This document shows, piece after piece, positions 1 through 9,894 of a DNA stretch of 64,000 nt (the first letter of the stretch is position 1; each line of letters opens with the position of its first letter). Source of the DNA: Persicaria tinctoria. Taxonomy: Eukaryota; Streptophyta; Magnoliopsida; Caryophyllales; Polygonaceae. Location: assembly GCA_037127255.1 (NCBI GenBank), contig JBANSL010000008.1:9803396-9867395 (forward strand). The letters are read 5' to 3'. The notes under the pieces were generated by a model. It had not been told where the DNA came from. It made no database searches and worked only from the letters and a program-made list of their open reading frames with translations. The translations under genes and the position numbers were made by a program.

Positions 1-2811
1 ACCATTGCCGACTTTCCATCTCAGCCCCTCCAAAAGCACATCTCGGCCACCGATGATGCTACGCCAAGTGTAGCTCGGATTATATCCTAAAGGAGCTTGA
101 TCGAACGAACCCCTAGGATAATACCGCGCTTTCATAATTCTGGCTAGTATGGAGTCAGGATCTCTCAAGATGCGCCATGCTTGCTTCGCCAATAAGGCTT
201 TGTTGAATATCTCTAAGTCTCGAAAGCCCATTCCTCCTTTATCCTTAGCCCGACACAACCTCTTCCACTTCATCCAATGAGTTTTGTTTCTACCCCCCTT
301 ATCTCCCCACCAGAAATTACATAACATCATCTCAATGTCCCTGCACAATCCCACCGGTAGTAGAAAACAAGACATAGTATATGTAGGAATGGCCTGAGCA
401 ATTGCCTTGATCAACACTTCCTTTCCCGCTCTTGACAACGTCCTCTCCTTCCATCCCTTGACCTTCTTCCATACCCTCTCCTTAATATGTTGAAAAATCA
501 CCTTCTTGGATCGCCCCACCATAGTAGGCAATCCAAGATAGCGCTCGTGTTTCGACACCTCGCGCACTCCCAAAATATCCTGCAGTTCCTTGCGTTTCTC
601 CTCATCAACATTCCTGCTGAAAGACAGTTCTGACTTCGAGAAGTTTACCTGTTGTCCTGACGCTGCTCCATAAGTATGGAGGATATGAATCATTTCCGAA
701 CTCTGTTGACAGGATGCTTCCAGAAACAGAACACGATCATCAGCAAAGAAAAGATGTGAGATGGAAGGTGCTGCCGGCGCTACTTTAACCCCCTTTAATC
801 GATGATGCTTCTCGCTCTCTCTGATCATGCCCGATAACCCTTCTGCACACAGAAGGAAAAGATAAGGTGACAGAGGATCACCTTGTCTTAACCCCCTTTT
901 TGGTCTGAAATTCGGTGACGGCACTCCTTCGACAAGAACTGAGAAACTGACGGACGTGATGCACTTCATGACAAGGGCAACCCACCTCTCCTCAAAGCCA
1001 AACTTCCGCATACAGTGCTCCAGGAAGCCCCACTCTACACGATCGTAAGCTTTCGCCATGTCTAGCTTCAAAGCCATGTATCCTTTCTTACCCTTTCTCC
1101 TTGTCTTCATGTAATGGAATACTTCGAACGCCGCTAGCACATTGTCGGTGATAAGCCTTCCTGGGACAAAAGCACTCTGACTTGCTGCAATCAACTTTCC
1201 GAGCACCTTCTTCAATCTGAGAGTTAGTACCTTTGACAGAATCTTATATATAACATTACACAAACTGATTGGGCGGAGGTCCTTCATTCTAGTTGGGGCA
1301 GCTACCTTCGGGATTAGCGTAATAAAAGTATGGTTGAACCCCTCCGGCAGTGCTGCCCCATTCAATATGCTAAGTATGAGAGTGGTAACGTCAGGCCCAA
1401 CAACATGCCAACATTTTTGATAGAAAAGTGCAGGCATGCCGTCAGGGCCCGATGCTTTCGTGGGGTGCATTGAAAAGATAGCGAATTTTACCTCCTCTGC
1501 AGTGAAGGGACGTGACAACTCCAGTTGATCCTCCACCGATAGTATTTGCTCGATCCCATGAGAAGCCATGGCCGGATCAGCGGTAGCTTCAGATTGAAAC
1601 AGTTTGTCGAAATAATTCATAGCCACCTCTGTCATACCCTGTAAAGACCTCTTCTCCGACCCATCCTCATCCACTAACTTCTGAATTTTGTTTCTTTTTT
1701 TACGCCCTGTAGCTTTCTTATGGAAAAAGGTCGTGTTGCGGTCTCCACATCTGAATTCATTCGCCCTAGCCCTTTGGAACCACATAATCTCTTCCTTTTC
1801 CATCAGTTCTCTCTCCCTCTTTTCCAGATTTTTCCTTTCCCTCACTCGGCTTCCATTCATATCCCTACCAATCTCCGTCAATCTTTTTCTAACCTTGCCT
1901 AATTCCGCCCTCACATTCCCAAAGACACACTCATCCCAATCTTTCAGATCCGTTGCACACCTTTCGAGTTTTCCAGCAATGCCTTCGGTCGCTTGTGTTG
2001 ATCCCGGGTTCATCCACCCGTTCTGTATGATCTCAAGGCAATCATCCTCCTTCAACCACATGGCTTCGAACCTAAAAGGCCTTCCCCGCCTACCAACCTC
2101 CCTCTGCCCGGCTCCATCCAAACAAATTTTGATTGGGAGGTGATCAGAATCGCACTTTCCCATGTGCATCACAATCGAGTCAGGGAACCTATCCAGAAAC
2201 TCTCCATTACCGAACCCCATATCCAGCCTCTCCTGAATGAACCCGCCCTCTTCCCTGTTATTGTCCCACGTAAATCGATTCCCCTTAAACGGGATGTCTC
2301 TTAGCCCACGGTGTTCGAGTGTTTCTCTGAACTCCACCACACTCTCGAAACTTGTCATGTTCCCACCTCTTTTATCCTCCAACGACGTGACAAGGTTAAA
2401 ATCCCCCATACACACCCATTCTCTGTGCGGTTCCTCATGAAGCCTTCTCAGCAACGCAAGTGTGTGATGTTTGTCCCTACTTTCTGGCCACCCGTACATG
2501 CCAGTTAACCTCCAAGGTTCTTCCGTTCCCATCCTCACTATACTATCAATATGATGTTGTGTGTATGAAACCACCTGAACATCGCAACCCTCCTCCCACA
2601 TCAGGGCCAATCCGCCCGATCTCCCTATGCAATCAACCACGAACATACCCCTGAATCCCAGCTGAATTCTAATCGTCTCCATCCTAGTCTTGTTGCTCTT
2701 AGTTTCCATTAAAAAGAGCACCCTCGGGGTCTCCCTACCCACCAGTTCGGCGAGTTTGTTAACTGCCCGGGCCTTCCCCAATCCCCGGCAGTTAAAGCTT
2801 ATGCAATTCAT
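1..2811 (-). CDS. LINE ORF2: endonuclease plus reverse transcriptase, open to window edge
   Basis: The frame starts with ATG at 2811 and has no stop in 937 codons down to base 1; I checked every in-frame triplet. The protein opens with an apurinic-type endonuclease (FNCRGLG, METK, MGDFN, SDHLP motifs, about residues 5-235). Reverse transcriptase follows at about residues 430-800, with LRPISLCNVIYK, LDMAKAYDRVEW, QGDPLSPYLF and the catalytic FADD encoded at 736-750. The last visible part is the conserved KGGMGFRDL region that precedes the zf-RVT domain. In the family, ORF2 nicks target DNA and copies the element RNA. The start codon overlaps the ORF1 stop as ATGA. All the catalytic motifs that I could check are present, so this copy could be active if the unseen 3' part is also intact. 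Confidence 0.92.
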   Translation of the reverse strand, partial: MNCISFNCRGLGKARAVNKLAELVGRETPRVLFLMETKSNKTRMETIRIQLGFRGMFVVDCIGRSGGLALMWEEGCDVQVVSYTQHHIDSIVRMGTEEPWRLTGMYGWPESRDKHHTLALLRRLHEEPHREWVCMGDFNLVTSLEDKRGGNMTSFESVVEFRETLEHRGLRDIPFKGNRFTWDNNREEGGFIQERLDMGFGNGEFLDRFPDSIVMHMGKCDSDHLPIKICLDGAGQREVGRRGRPFRFEAMWLKEDDCLEIIQNGWMNPGSTQATEGIAGKLERCATDLKDWDECVFGNVRAELGKVRKRLTEIGRDMNGSRVRERKNLEKRERELMEKEEIMWFQRARANEFRCGDRNTTFFHKKATGRKKRNKIQKLVDEDGSEKRSLQGMTEVAMNYFDKLFQSEATADPAMASHGIEQILSVEDQLELSRPFTAEEVKFAIFSMHPTKASGPDGMPALFYQKCWHVVGPDVTTLILSILNGAALPEGFNHTFITLIPKVAAPTRMKDLRPISLCNVIYKILSKVLTLRLKKVLGKLIAASQSAFVPGRLITDNVLAAFEVFHYMKTRRKGKKGYMALKLDMAKAYDRVEWGFLEHCMRKFGFEERWVALVMKCITSVSFSVLVEGVPSPNFRPKRGLRQGDPLSPYLFLLCAEGLSGMIRESEKHHRLKGVKVAPAAPSISHLFFADDRVLFLEASCQQSSEMIHILHTYGAASGQQVNFSKSELSFSRNVDEEKRKELQDILGVREVSKHERYLGLPTMVGRSKKVIFQHIKERVWKKVKGWKERTLSRAGKEVLIKAIAQAIPTYTMSCFLLPVGLCRDIEMMLCNFWWGDKGGRNKTHWMKWKRLCRAKDKGGMGFRDLEIFNKALLAKQAWRILRDPDSILARIMKARYYPRGSFDQAPLGYNPSYTWRSIIGGRDVLLEGLRWKVGNG

Positions 2812-3731
2812 GACTCCCGGCGAGGGACCTTGTCCCCGGCCGGTTTGATCTGCTGATCAGTAGCATCACCCTCCACCCTTCTCCTCTTGTCTGCATCTCC
2901 CCCTCCTACATCTACCCTTTTGTGATCGATGACCATAAGGTCTCCCCCTTCTTCCACGCCCTCTTTTCTTTTAATCCCTTTTGTGTTTCCCAGTCCCGCC
3001 CCATTCTCGCTATGCTGTTGCCCTCCCTCAACTCCTCTAGCTGCCCTCTTCCACTTTCTTTTTAATATATTAGCTCCCTCCCCCTCTTTTTCCTTTGAAT
3101 TTATAAATTGAATGTCACTTTGACTTGCAGTGCTTTTCTCTCCCAATTCAACTTGTCCCACGTCACCTCCCTTCTCACCCCCTCCCTCCTTATCAACCAG
3201 ACTCACAATCCCCACTCTCCCCAACGTCTCTTCTCCCTCCTTAGTCAAAGTGATCTCCCTCATAACCTCCCTCTCATCCTCCTCCTCCTTTTCTTGGAGA
3301 ATCTGTAGCAAAGTCTTCCTCCCTTCCATGCCTCGCCCCTTGTCAACCCTCTTCTCCTCCCTTCCTATCACCTTGTCAAGCACCTTCCTTTCCTCTTCTC
3401 TATCAGAACTGTTCTTTTCCCTCCCCATCCTGGCCGGAGACGCTCGTAGCCAGTCACCATATTCTTCGCTATGGTACTCCTCATCAGTTCCCACCTCACA
3501 CTCAGTTTCCGTATGCCCCAAGCAACCGCAGGAATAGCAAAAATTAGGTAGTCGTTCGTACCTGATCTCGACCCAAATTTTCTTGCCTTCAATTGATATC
3601 ATTATACCCCTACGCAACGGTTTGGTGACATCGATGAGCACTCGCAGCCGGAGGTACCTGCTGCACGTAATCAGCTCTTCATCATCCATCTCTATGACTC
3701 CTCCGAACACTTGCCCTAGCCTCATAGCCAT
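2808..3731 (-). CDS. LINE ORF1, C-terminal part (DUF4283/zinc-knuckle gag-like protein)
   Basis: The 307 codons begin at MAMRLGQ, which corresponds to the middle of the usual plant LINE ORF1 rather than a natural N-terminus. The frame upstream soon meets a stop in AT-rich DNA. Residues 1-65 are the end of the DUF4283-like domain. A CCHC zinc knuckle (CYSCGCLGHTETEC) follows at about residues 65-78. The remainder is a long, charged, low-complexity Glu/Lys/Gly-rich tail. In the family this protein binds element RNA and forms the ribonucleoprotein particle. The TGA stop at 2808-2810 overlaps the ORF2 ATG (2809-2811). Hydrophobic-looking reading frames on the opposite strand are shadows of the charged tail. 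Confidence 0.88.
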   Translation of the reverse strand: MAMRLGQVFGGVIEMDDEELITCSRYLRLRVLIDVTKPLRRGIMISIEGKKIWVEIRYERLPNFCYSCGCLGHTETECEVGTDEEYHSEEYGDWLRASPARMGREKNSSDREEERKVLDKVIGREEKRVDKGRGMEGRKTLLQILQEKEEEDEREVMREITLTKEGEETLGRVGIVSLVDKEGGGEKGGDVGQVELGEKSTASQSDIQFINSKEKEGEGANILKRKWKRAARGVEGGQQHSENGAGLGNTKGIKRKEGVEEGGDLMVIDHKRVDVGGGDADKRRRVEGDATDQQIKPAGDKVPRRES

Positions 3732-3745
3732 AGGTTTTGTTTGAG

Positions 3746-5297
3746 TAGTATGGAATAGAATAAAAATGAATCATTTTATGTGCAAAATTTGTATGATCAT
3801 CACTCATCTGTGAGTTTAGTGAAAGAGAGGGAAAAATAATTAGATGATCCTATAAGATTTGATTACCTAATTCTCAATATACTAGATAATTAAATGAAAG
3901 AAATGAAATAAATTTGGTATTGGAAAGATTAACTAGGATGAAAAGCAGTCCAAGTGCACGCAAGAGCGCATGTTAATTACCACGGTAAAAATATGATTTG
4001 GTAGTTGTTACGGCTAGTAGGAAGAGAGCGGGAGACGGTGAAAAATGGGTTCCGTGAAATACAAGGAATAAAAACACCTGAAAAGACACGTATTTTAATT
4101 ATATGAATCTCCAAGCATCACAAAACTTGCCGGTGCATTATTGGAAAATGAATCCATTTTATTCATCAATTTTCATTTGCATCCACACCACACCGCACTT
4201 CTACATTTCTCTCTTATTTCATTTCCTACATCTATTTCATTTTATTTTCTATAAATATTTAATTAATGTGTAAAATAAATTAACAAAAATATAATTTAAT
4301 TATTTGAGAATGGATATCTGCAAATCAATTATAGAGAAAATGACATTTACTGTTCAAGTAAGGTCGTTTGTATGTCTGTTGATTTTTAGTCTCTAGATCT
4401 ATCAAACATGTTTAATAGATCGAATTACTTTATTTTTTAAAAATCTTTCTCCCGTTTTTATGAGAAACGTGTTAGATAAATAAATACTTTCACAAGTGTA
4501 TTAATATATGGTTTTAAGGGTTGATTCAAAAGTCTATTGAGATTATAAGAGACATTAATTAAATTGCTTTATTTTTTTTAAAATAATCTTTCTATACTTT
4601 TTTTTTTAAATAAAAAATCCTATTTTCCCCTCTTTTTCCACTAGTTATTTATAGTAGCTAGAGAAAGCAATAGTGTATCTATGGGTGGGTTGCTAATGTT
4701 ATCTGTGGGACTACAATGGTGGATTTGGCTACTTGTTTTCTCATTTCCCGGTTTTTAAATTTGGTGTAACGGATGAAAAAAAAAAGGTTCATCCCTTCTT
4801 CTTTTTTTCTCTAATTTCAAGGGAGGATATAATGAATTTGTGGAACCGCTAGGAGAAAAATGGGCAAACCTCTTAAAAGGCAATAAATGAATATTAAGGA
4901 GTACAGTTTTATAATTTCTTGTTTTTATAAAAATGTGCATTATACATACGGAGTATATTTTAGGTGACCTTTACGTAGCTATATTAGATGTAGTTGGTTC
5001 AGTGGCTATGGCTACATACATCACCTGATCGTTTTTAAATTAATTAAATAAGGCTCCTCTCCATCATGCCGTCGCCAATTTGGCGGGTACGTTTCGCTAA
5101 CTTCGTTTCTTGTCTAAATTGTACCCCTCCCTTCAATGCCATCAATTTTCCCTATTTAAATATATTAAAATATCACTAAAATATGTCATTTTAATCATAT
5201 TTATAATTTTTTTAAAAATATATTATTTTATTCTTACTTATTACATTATTTTATTATATTATCGAAAATTATAACTAATAATTTATTAATTATTATA
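3746..5297. other. AT-rich intergenic region, no gene seen
   Basis: Mostly A/T-rich sequence with short homopolymers. I see no coding frame with domain resemblance and no structured repeat until the inverted-repeat element starting near 5298. Confidence 0.7.
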
Positions 5298-5480
5298 GGG
5301 ATTTTTTTTTCAAAATATTCACTAAAAATTAAATATTTACAATAATATTCACACTTTCAAACTATTTACAAAAATATTCATTTTTTTGCAGTGTTGACAG
5401 AGGAACGCGGGTTAAAACCGCGTTTCATTTGTACGTTATAAAATTTCAAATTGAAAAAAAATGGAAAAAAATTAACGAAT
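5298..5480 (+). repeat. Left terminal inverted repeat
   Basis: Matches the reverse complement of about 6095-6278 with only scattered mismatches and small indels, including the CG palindrome at 5405-5424. Confidence 0.8.
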
Positions 5481-6094
5481 AAAACGCGGGATCAACCCGC
5501 GTTTTACTCTTTTTTTTTTAAATGACAAATTACAAAAAGAAAAGAAAAGGGGTGAAATGCGAGTTCAACCCGCGTTTCTCTTCCTCCTCAATTTCCAGGG
5601 CAACCGGCAGGTGCCAACTGCTAGATCTAAGCCAAAGGGAGGGAGAAACATAGGGAGGAGAACGGGGGTGTGGCACCGACAACGCCGGGGGATCAGCGGT
5701 GGAGGCCTGCTCCGTCGGCGACCTCTGTCTCCCCTCAATTTCAAGCGTCTTCTCCGGGGAGGAAGGGAGGTAGCAGGAGAGGGAGGCAAGGAGGCAGCAG
5801 GGGAGGGAGGTGACGCCGCCGGCGGGTGGGTGGTGGAGGCCGACTCCATTGGAAGCCTCTGTCTCCCCTCAATTTCAAGGGGTTTCTCCGGACCCTAGAT
5901 CTAAGGTCAGGCAAGGGAGGGAGGCAGCAGGGGAGGAAGGTGAGGCCGTGAGGGGGAGTTGGACACCGGTCGATAAGGACGGGTTCGTCAACCTCCAGGC
6001 CAGAGGGGGAGGCGCGAAGACGGGGAGAGCCATCAGGAGCTTGGAGGAGGAGGCCATGGAATTCCAGGAGGAAGGAGCCAAGGCTGAACCCGCG

Positions 6095-6278
6095 TTTTAT
6101 TCTTTTATTTTTTTCCATTTTTTTTTCAATTTGAAATTTTATAACGTACGAATGAAATGCGGTTTTAACCCGCGTTTCTCTGTCAATCCTGCAAAAAATA
6201 AATATTTTTATAAATAGTTTGAAAGTGTGAATATTATTATAAATTTTTATTTTTAGTCAATATTTTGAAAAAAAAATC
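6095..6278 (-). repeat. Right terminal inverted repeat
   Basis: Inverted copy of 5298-5480; the outermost bases GATTTTTTTTTCAAAATATT align with the left end. Confidence 0.8.
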
Positions 6279-6861
6279 TATTATAAGACTATATATTTTC
6301 GTAAAATAAAGCTCAAAATATATAAAATAATATTTTTTAAAGAAAATTAAGACTATGAAATAACATTAAATAACTTGCCACCTGATGGAGTACTATTGCA
6401 TGTCTATTTGTATGAAAGGACAAATTTATTTGATCATATATGTACGTGTATCATTCTATCATTCAAATGATTGTATTTTTTTCCCGTGGTTTGGTTACAC
6501 GTACTTAATTAAGACATTTCAATCATTGATATATATGATTGTATATTTTTTTCAGTCTTTTTGAATTTATGTTTTTAATATATAAGTTAAACAAACTACA
6601 TTGATTTTTTATATATATAAATTTTAATATTTATACCATAGGAAAATATTATTAAAATGATAAAAAAAAATTAAAATTTGAATAATATTTCTAAATATAG
6701 GCTCTTAAATTATGCACTTGGGCATAGTTTACAAAATTCATTAATTTTAATAACCTACAGATAAAATCAGATTTTTTTTAAAAAGGTGATATTTTAGACA
6801 GTAGTATGAAATATCAAATTCATAATATCTAATTTTTCGCGCTCTTATCAATAGAATCATG
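6279..6861. other. AT-rich spacer, nothing recognisable
   Basis: Low-complexity AT-rich DNA between the inverted-repeat element and a LINE fragment. No gene, RNA gene or structured repeat seen. Confidence 0.65.
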
Positions 6862-8030
6862 TTTTTCGCACTCCTAGTTTCAAATTTTGTGGATAGATTA
6901 TACTGGTGGCCGGACCGAGAGGGCTGGTTCACTACGTCAAGCGCGTATAAATTGGTTTCCGCCGAATCCTCAATTCCCTTAGACAACAACTCCTGGATCT
7001 GGCGTCTTGACATCCCACCTAAGATCAAAAATTTCCCGTGGAAAATCTGTCAAAATGGCTTTCCCACAGCTGATAGGCTCGCCCAACGGGGGGTCCCTAT
7101 CCCCCTACATCCAATTTCTGTAACTGCTCTATGGAAGATAATGTTCATCTACTGTTCGAATGTCAATATTCGAGATCTCTCGTTCAATTTCCGGTGCACA
7201 TAAGCTCCACAATAGGCAGTCAAATCACTCTATCAAGGGATATAAACCCAATCATGTCATTCATTGGAAATAGGCTACCAAAGGCTGTGCTCTAGGTAAA
7301 CTTGCTTTCGCTTGGTGGACGATGTGGTATATTCGAAACCAACATGTGTTTAGGCAAGTACCAATCCCTCCTAGGGACGCCGCTTTGAAACTTATTACTA
7401 CACACGAGATAAACTGGAGTAACACTCACCAATACGATAGTACAATATATGATAACAACACCCCTCATTCACGAAGCGTCGGACAACCCGTAAAGAGGAA
7501 CAAAGCCCGTCATATCAAGTGGCGCAAACCACCAACAGGTACATTCAAACTCAATTTTGACGAATCGACTCTCGCTGATAATCGTAGTACCGCTGGTGTG
7601 GTTATCAGGGACTGGAATGGACACCCAATACACATTAGCTATAAACAATTAGGTATTAAAAGTGTGTTTCAAGCTGAAGCCCTAACACTCAAACTTGGGG
7701 TACAATTGGCCCTCCAACTACATATTGACAAAATCCATATTGAAGGAGATTCCAGCATAATTATTAACCATCTCAACAACAAGGCTAAATGCCCATGGGA
7801 AATCGAATTCATCATGTCTGACGTACAAATTCTTCTATCAACTATGAAAGAAATTTCTTTCATTCATGTACCCCGTCTTGGCAATAGAGTGGCTGATAAG
7901 GTTGCACACCTTAACCACTCTGCCAGGGGTATTGATATTCATAACAATTTCGGTCTTACAGACCTCATCCGTAAGGATGCTTTCGGGTAGAGCGTACTCA
8001 TCCGAATTTTTTCCTAATCAAAAAAAAAAA
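6862..8030 (+). mobile_element. 5'-truncated LINE 3' end (zf-RVT and RNase H), degenerate
   Basis: The 3' part of ORF2 of the second LINE family. A zf-RVT segment (YWWPDREGWFTTSSAYKL, then WIWRLDIPPKIKNF) runs from about 6888 to 7110. A broken stretch follows, then an RNase H domain in another frame at 7322-7990. This domain has LNFDE, the IEGDSSIIINHL block and the family-typical end DLIRKDAFG. After the stop come a short 3' UTR containing CATCCGAATTTTTTCCTAATC and a 10-base A tail (about 8021-8030). At least one frameshift separates the two parts. I found no convincing target duplication. The sequence is closest to the copies at 39.35 and 8.9-11.2 kb. Confidence 0.88.
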
Positions 8031-8340
8031 CATACGTGATTTTTTTAATCTAATTGTCAAAATAAGTAATATAATTTCTCACTGTAAATTAGAATGGATT
8101 ATGTAGTATACCAACTTAATTGAAATATAAACCATCTCAATTTATTAAAATGTGTGTGAAATAATTAATGGAGTATATCTTTAATTTTCAAAGTTCATAA
8201 TTGTTACTATGGTATATTATAATGAATAGAACGTTTATGAAGCGGAGGGCTCCTCGTAGGGTTATCATCCCAATCATCCGATTTTAAATTGAAATAGGAT
8301 GCTTGAATCCAAATTTGTTTTGTCGTTAGGAGTAAAGCCT
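8031..8340. other. Short AT-rich spacer
   Basis: No gene seen. A block around 8130-8200 loosely resembles 18530-18590 (TTATTAAAA, GAAATAATTAA), so it may be an old dispersed repeat. Confidence 0.5.
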
Positions 8341-8870
8341 TAATACGGTTCAGATTTGGAGTTTCTGTAGTTTACGACCAAGTCGGCTTCGACAATGATC
8401 CCGAATGGCTCCCAACTGTATAAATTCCACTGCCCTTGGATTTGGAAGCTTGATGTCCCCCCCCCCCCCCCCCAAAGATTAAGCACTTCCTTTGGAAGAT
8501 TGCTCAAGATGGATTACCATCTAAGGAACGACTACAACGTTCGCATATCTCTGTCCCTACGACATGTATGTTCGGGGTCTACACTTTGGAAACGACCAAT
8601 CATATTCTACTAGACCGCACGATGACAAACACATGTTCTAGCTATTCTTAATATTTACTTACCGGTCAATTTGAGTTACAACTTTACTAACCAAATGAAT
8701 GATATAGCTCTACAAAGCATTTATGACCATATTGGTCCCAAGCTAATCTCGAACCTTGCTTTCTGTTGGTGGGCTCTTTGGACTCACATGAACCACCTCG
8801 TTTTTAACCACCCAGACGGGCTAGGACCCCAATATAGTCTATCAGTGATGTGGAGAACCGGAAGTTGAAC
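8341..8870 (+). pseudogene. LINE zf-RVT and linker fragment with a C17 run
   Basis: Reading on the plus strand gives, across frameshifts, KSAS, WIWKLDV, KIKHFLWKIAQDGLPSKERL, RSHISVP and later FCWWALWTHMNHLVF. These match the zf-RVT and linker of the near-full-length LINE at 49.3-53.5 kb. A 17-base C homopolymer (8457-8473) interrupts the conserved VPPKIK stretch. There is no poly(A) tail. The fragment picks up in the family sequence about where the adjacent minus-strand fragment stops, so the two may be parts of one copy rearranged by inversion. Confidence 0.75.
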
Positions 8871-9407
8871 CGTCAGAATCTCATCAATAACACGTTGACG
8901 AAGAACATACATAAGATCCCTTCTTAATGCAGAAACATCCCAGCAATTTGAGTTCGTAAGAAACCGGCTTACCTTTCAAGACAATTGATTAGCCGAAACA
9001 GGAAGCACCGGATGATCAAGTAGCAAACCTTTTGAGGCCCAAGAGTCTGACCAAAAGTTAATCGTATGACCATCGCCAACGACCCATTGAAGTCATTTCG
9101 CAAAAAAATTCCAGATAGGCATAATTTTTTACCACTGCCAAGAGGTTCCACCCTTTTGTTGATAAGAAAGTAAGTTAGTGCCTTTAATATATTTTTCTTT
9201 GATTACCTGAACCCAGACATTAGTCGGTTCAACAATGATTTTCCAAAGGAGTTTCATTTGCAATGCAGTGTTCATAGTTTCAGATTTGTAGATCCCTAAA
9301 CCGCCCGCCAAGGTGTCCGAACATATTTTATCCCAATTAATAAGAGAAGTCGACCACAGCTGTTTATTCTAGAAAAATTATCGGTAGACCTTATCCAGTT
9401 CATCAAG

Positions 9408-9571
9408 TGTTAGGGGAAGTCTTGTTGGGCCCGACCAAAAAGCCCAACATATAAGCCAGACCGGGGCACCATCCTAAAACCAATTGGCAATTAAGTGGAG
9501 TAGCTCATCAACTTATATGTTAGGTTCAGAATCCTCCCACTTTCGATGTAGGATTCACAAGTGTCCCAACA
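9408..9571 (-). repeat. TRIM LTR (left copy)
   Basis: Direct repeat of 9732-9894, differing by a handful of substitutions and one small indel. It begins TGTTAGGGG and ends GTCCCAACA. Confidence 0.93.
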
Positions 9572-9731
9572 AATCCCCCTCTCACTTGTAAATCCATCAC
9601 AAGTCTAACCCAGTTGGAATTGAGACCTCCACGCAACGGGTTCGACTAACCTGTCAACGACACAGATGTGGAGTTCATCTCAATCTTTAGTGCAACCGGC
9701 CCACCTGCCGAACCCGGCTCTGATACCAGTT

Positions 9732-9894
9732 TGTTAGGGGAAGTCTTGTTGGGCCCGACCAGAAAGCCCAACATATAAGACAGACTGGGGCACAACCCTA
9801 AAACCAATTGGCATTAAGCGGAGTAGCCCATTCACTTATATTTTAGGTTCAGAACCCTCCCACTTCTGATGTAGGATTCACAAGTGTCCCAACA
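9732..9894 (-). repeat. TRIM LTR (right copy)
   Basis: Partner of the left LTR; on the minus strand it is the upstream LTR, next to the primer-binding site. Confidence 0.93.

Larger units (their letters stand above)
1..3745 (-). mobile_element. LINE (L1-type) non-LTR retrotransposon, zinc-knuckle family, 5'-truncated
   Basis: Read on the minus strand, this is a plant L1-type LINE. It holds the C-terminal part of a zinc-knuckle ORF1 followed by an ORF2 with endonuclease and reverse transcriptase. ORF1 begins in the middle of its usual nucleic-acid-binding domain and the sequence turns into AT-rich non-coding DNA near 3740-3750. The copy is therefore 5'-truncated, as is common after target-primed reverse transcription. 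The 3' end lies left of the window, so neither poly(A) nor target duplication can be seen. The family differs clearly from the LINEs at 6.8-11.2, 39.3-40.9 and 47-53.5 kb. Intact frames suggest a fairly recent insertion. Confidence 0.93.
5298..6278. mobile_element. Non-autonomous DNA transposon with ~190-bp terminal inverted repeats
   Basis: The left arm (5298 to about 5480) and right arm (about 6095-6278) are near-identical inverted repeats. They share the outer TTTCAAAATATT and CACTTTCAAACTATTTA blocks, a TTGACAGAG block and an inner TTTCAAATTGAAAAA block. The 7-bp sequence TATTATA flanks both ends (5291-5297 and 6279-6285) and is a candidate target duplication. The arms are AT-rich, but the core (about 5560-6080) is strongly GC-rich and contains an internal direct repeat around CTCCCCTCAATTTCAAG, as if foreign sequence had been captured. 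Five CG-rich palindromes of the type ACGCGGGTT-AACCCGCGT are scattered through it. No transposase is encoded. Long arms and apparent capture recall MULEs, but the superfamily is uncertain. Confidence 0.8.
9408..9894 (-). mobile_element. Complete TRIM (terminal-repeat retrotransposon in miniature), 487 bp
   Basis: Two direct LTRs (9408-9571 and 9732-9894, 164 and 163 bp) begin with TG and end with CA on both strands. They flank a 160-bp non-coding interior. In minus orientation the primer-binding site ACTGGTATCAGAGCC (9716-9730) lies one base inside the LTR and matches the usual initiator-tRNA-Met complement. A purine tract, GTGAGAGGGGGATT (9572-9585), abuts the other LTR. The 5-bp duplication TCAAG flanks it exactly (9403-9407 and 9895-9899). 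No protein is encoded, as expected for TRIMs, which rely on proteins from other LTR elements. It inserted into a LINE relic, so it is younger than that relic. Confidence 0.95.

Noticed and set aside
3108..3537. Hydrophobic plus-strand reading frames
   Set aside because: They lie opposite the charged, Glu/Lys-rich tail of the LINE ORF1 and are antisense shadows.
5557..6217. Overlapping GC-rich reading frames on both strands
   Set aside because: They sit in the GC-rich core of a non-autonomous element, match no family and reflect low stop frequency in GC-rich repeats.
7322..7990. Host RNase H gene
   Set aside because: The domain order, DLIRKDAFG ending, tail and poly(A) show that it is the 3' end of a LINE.
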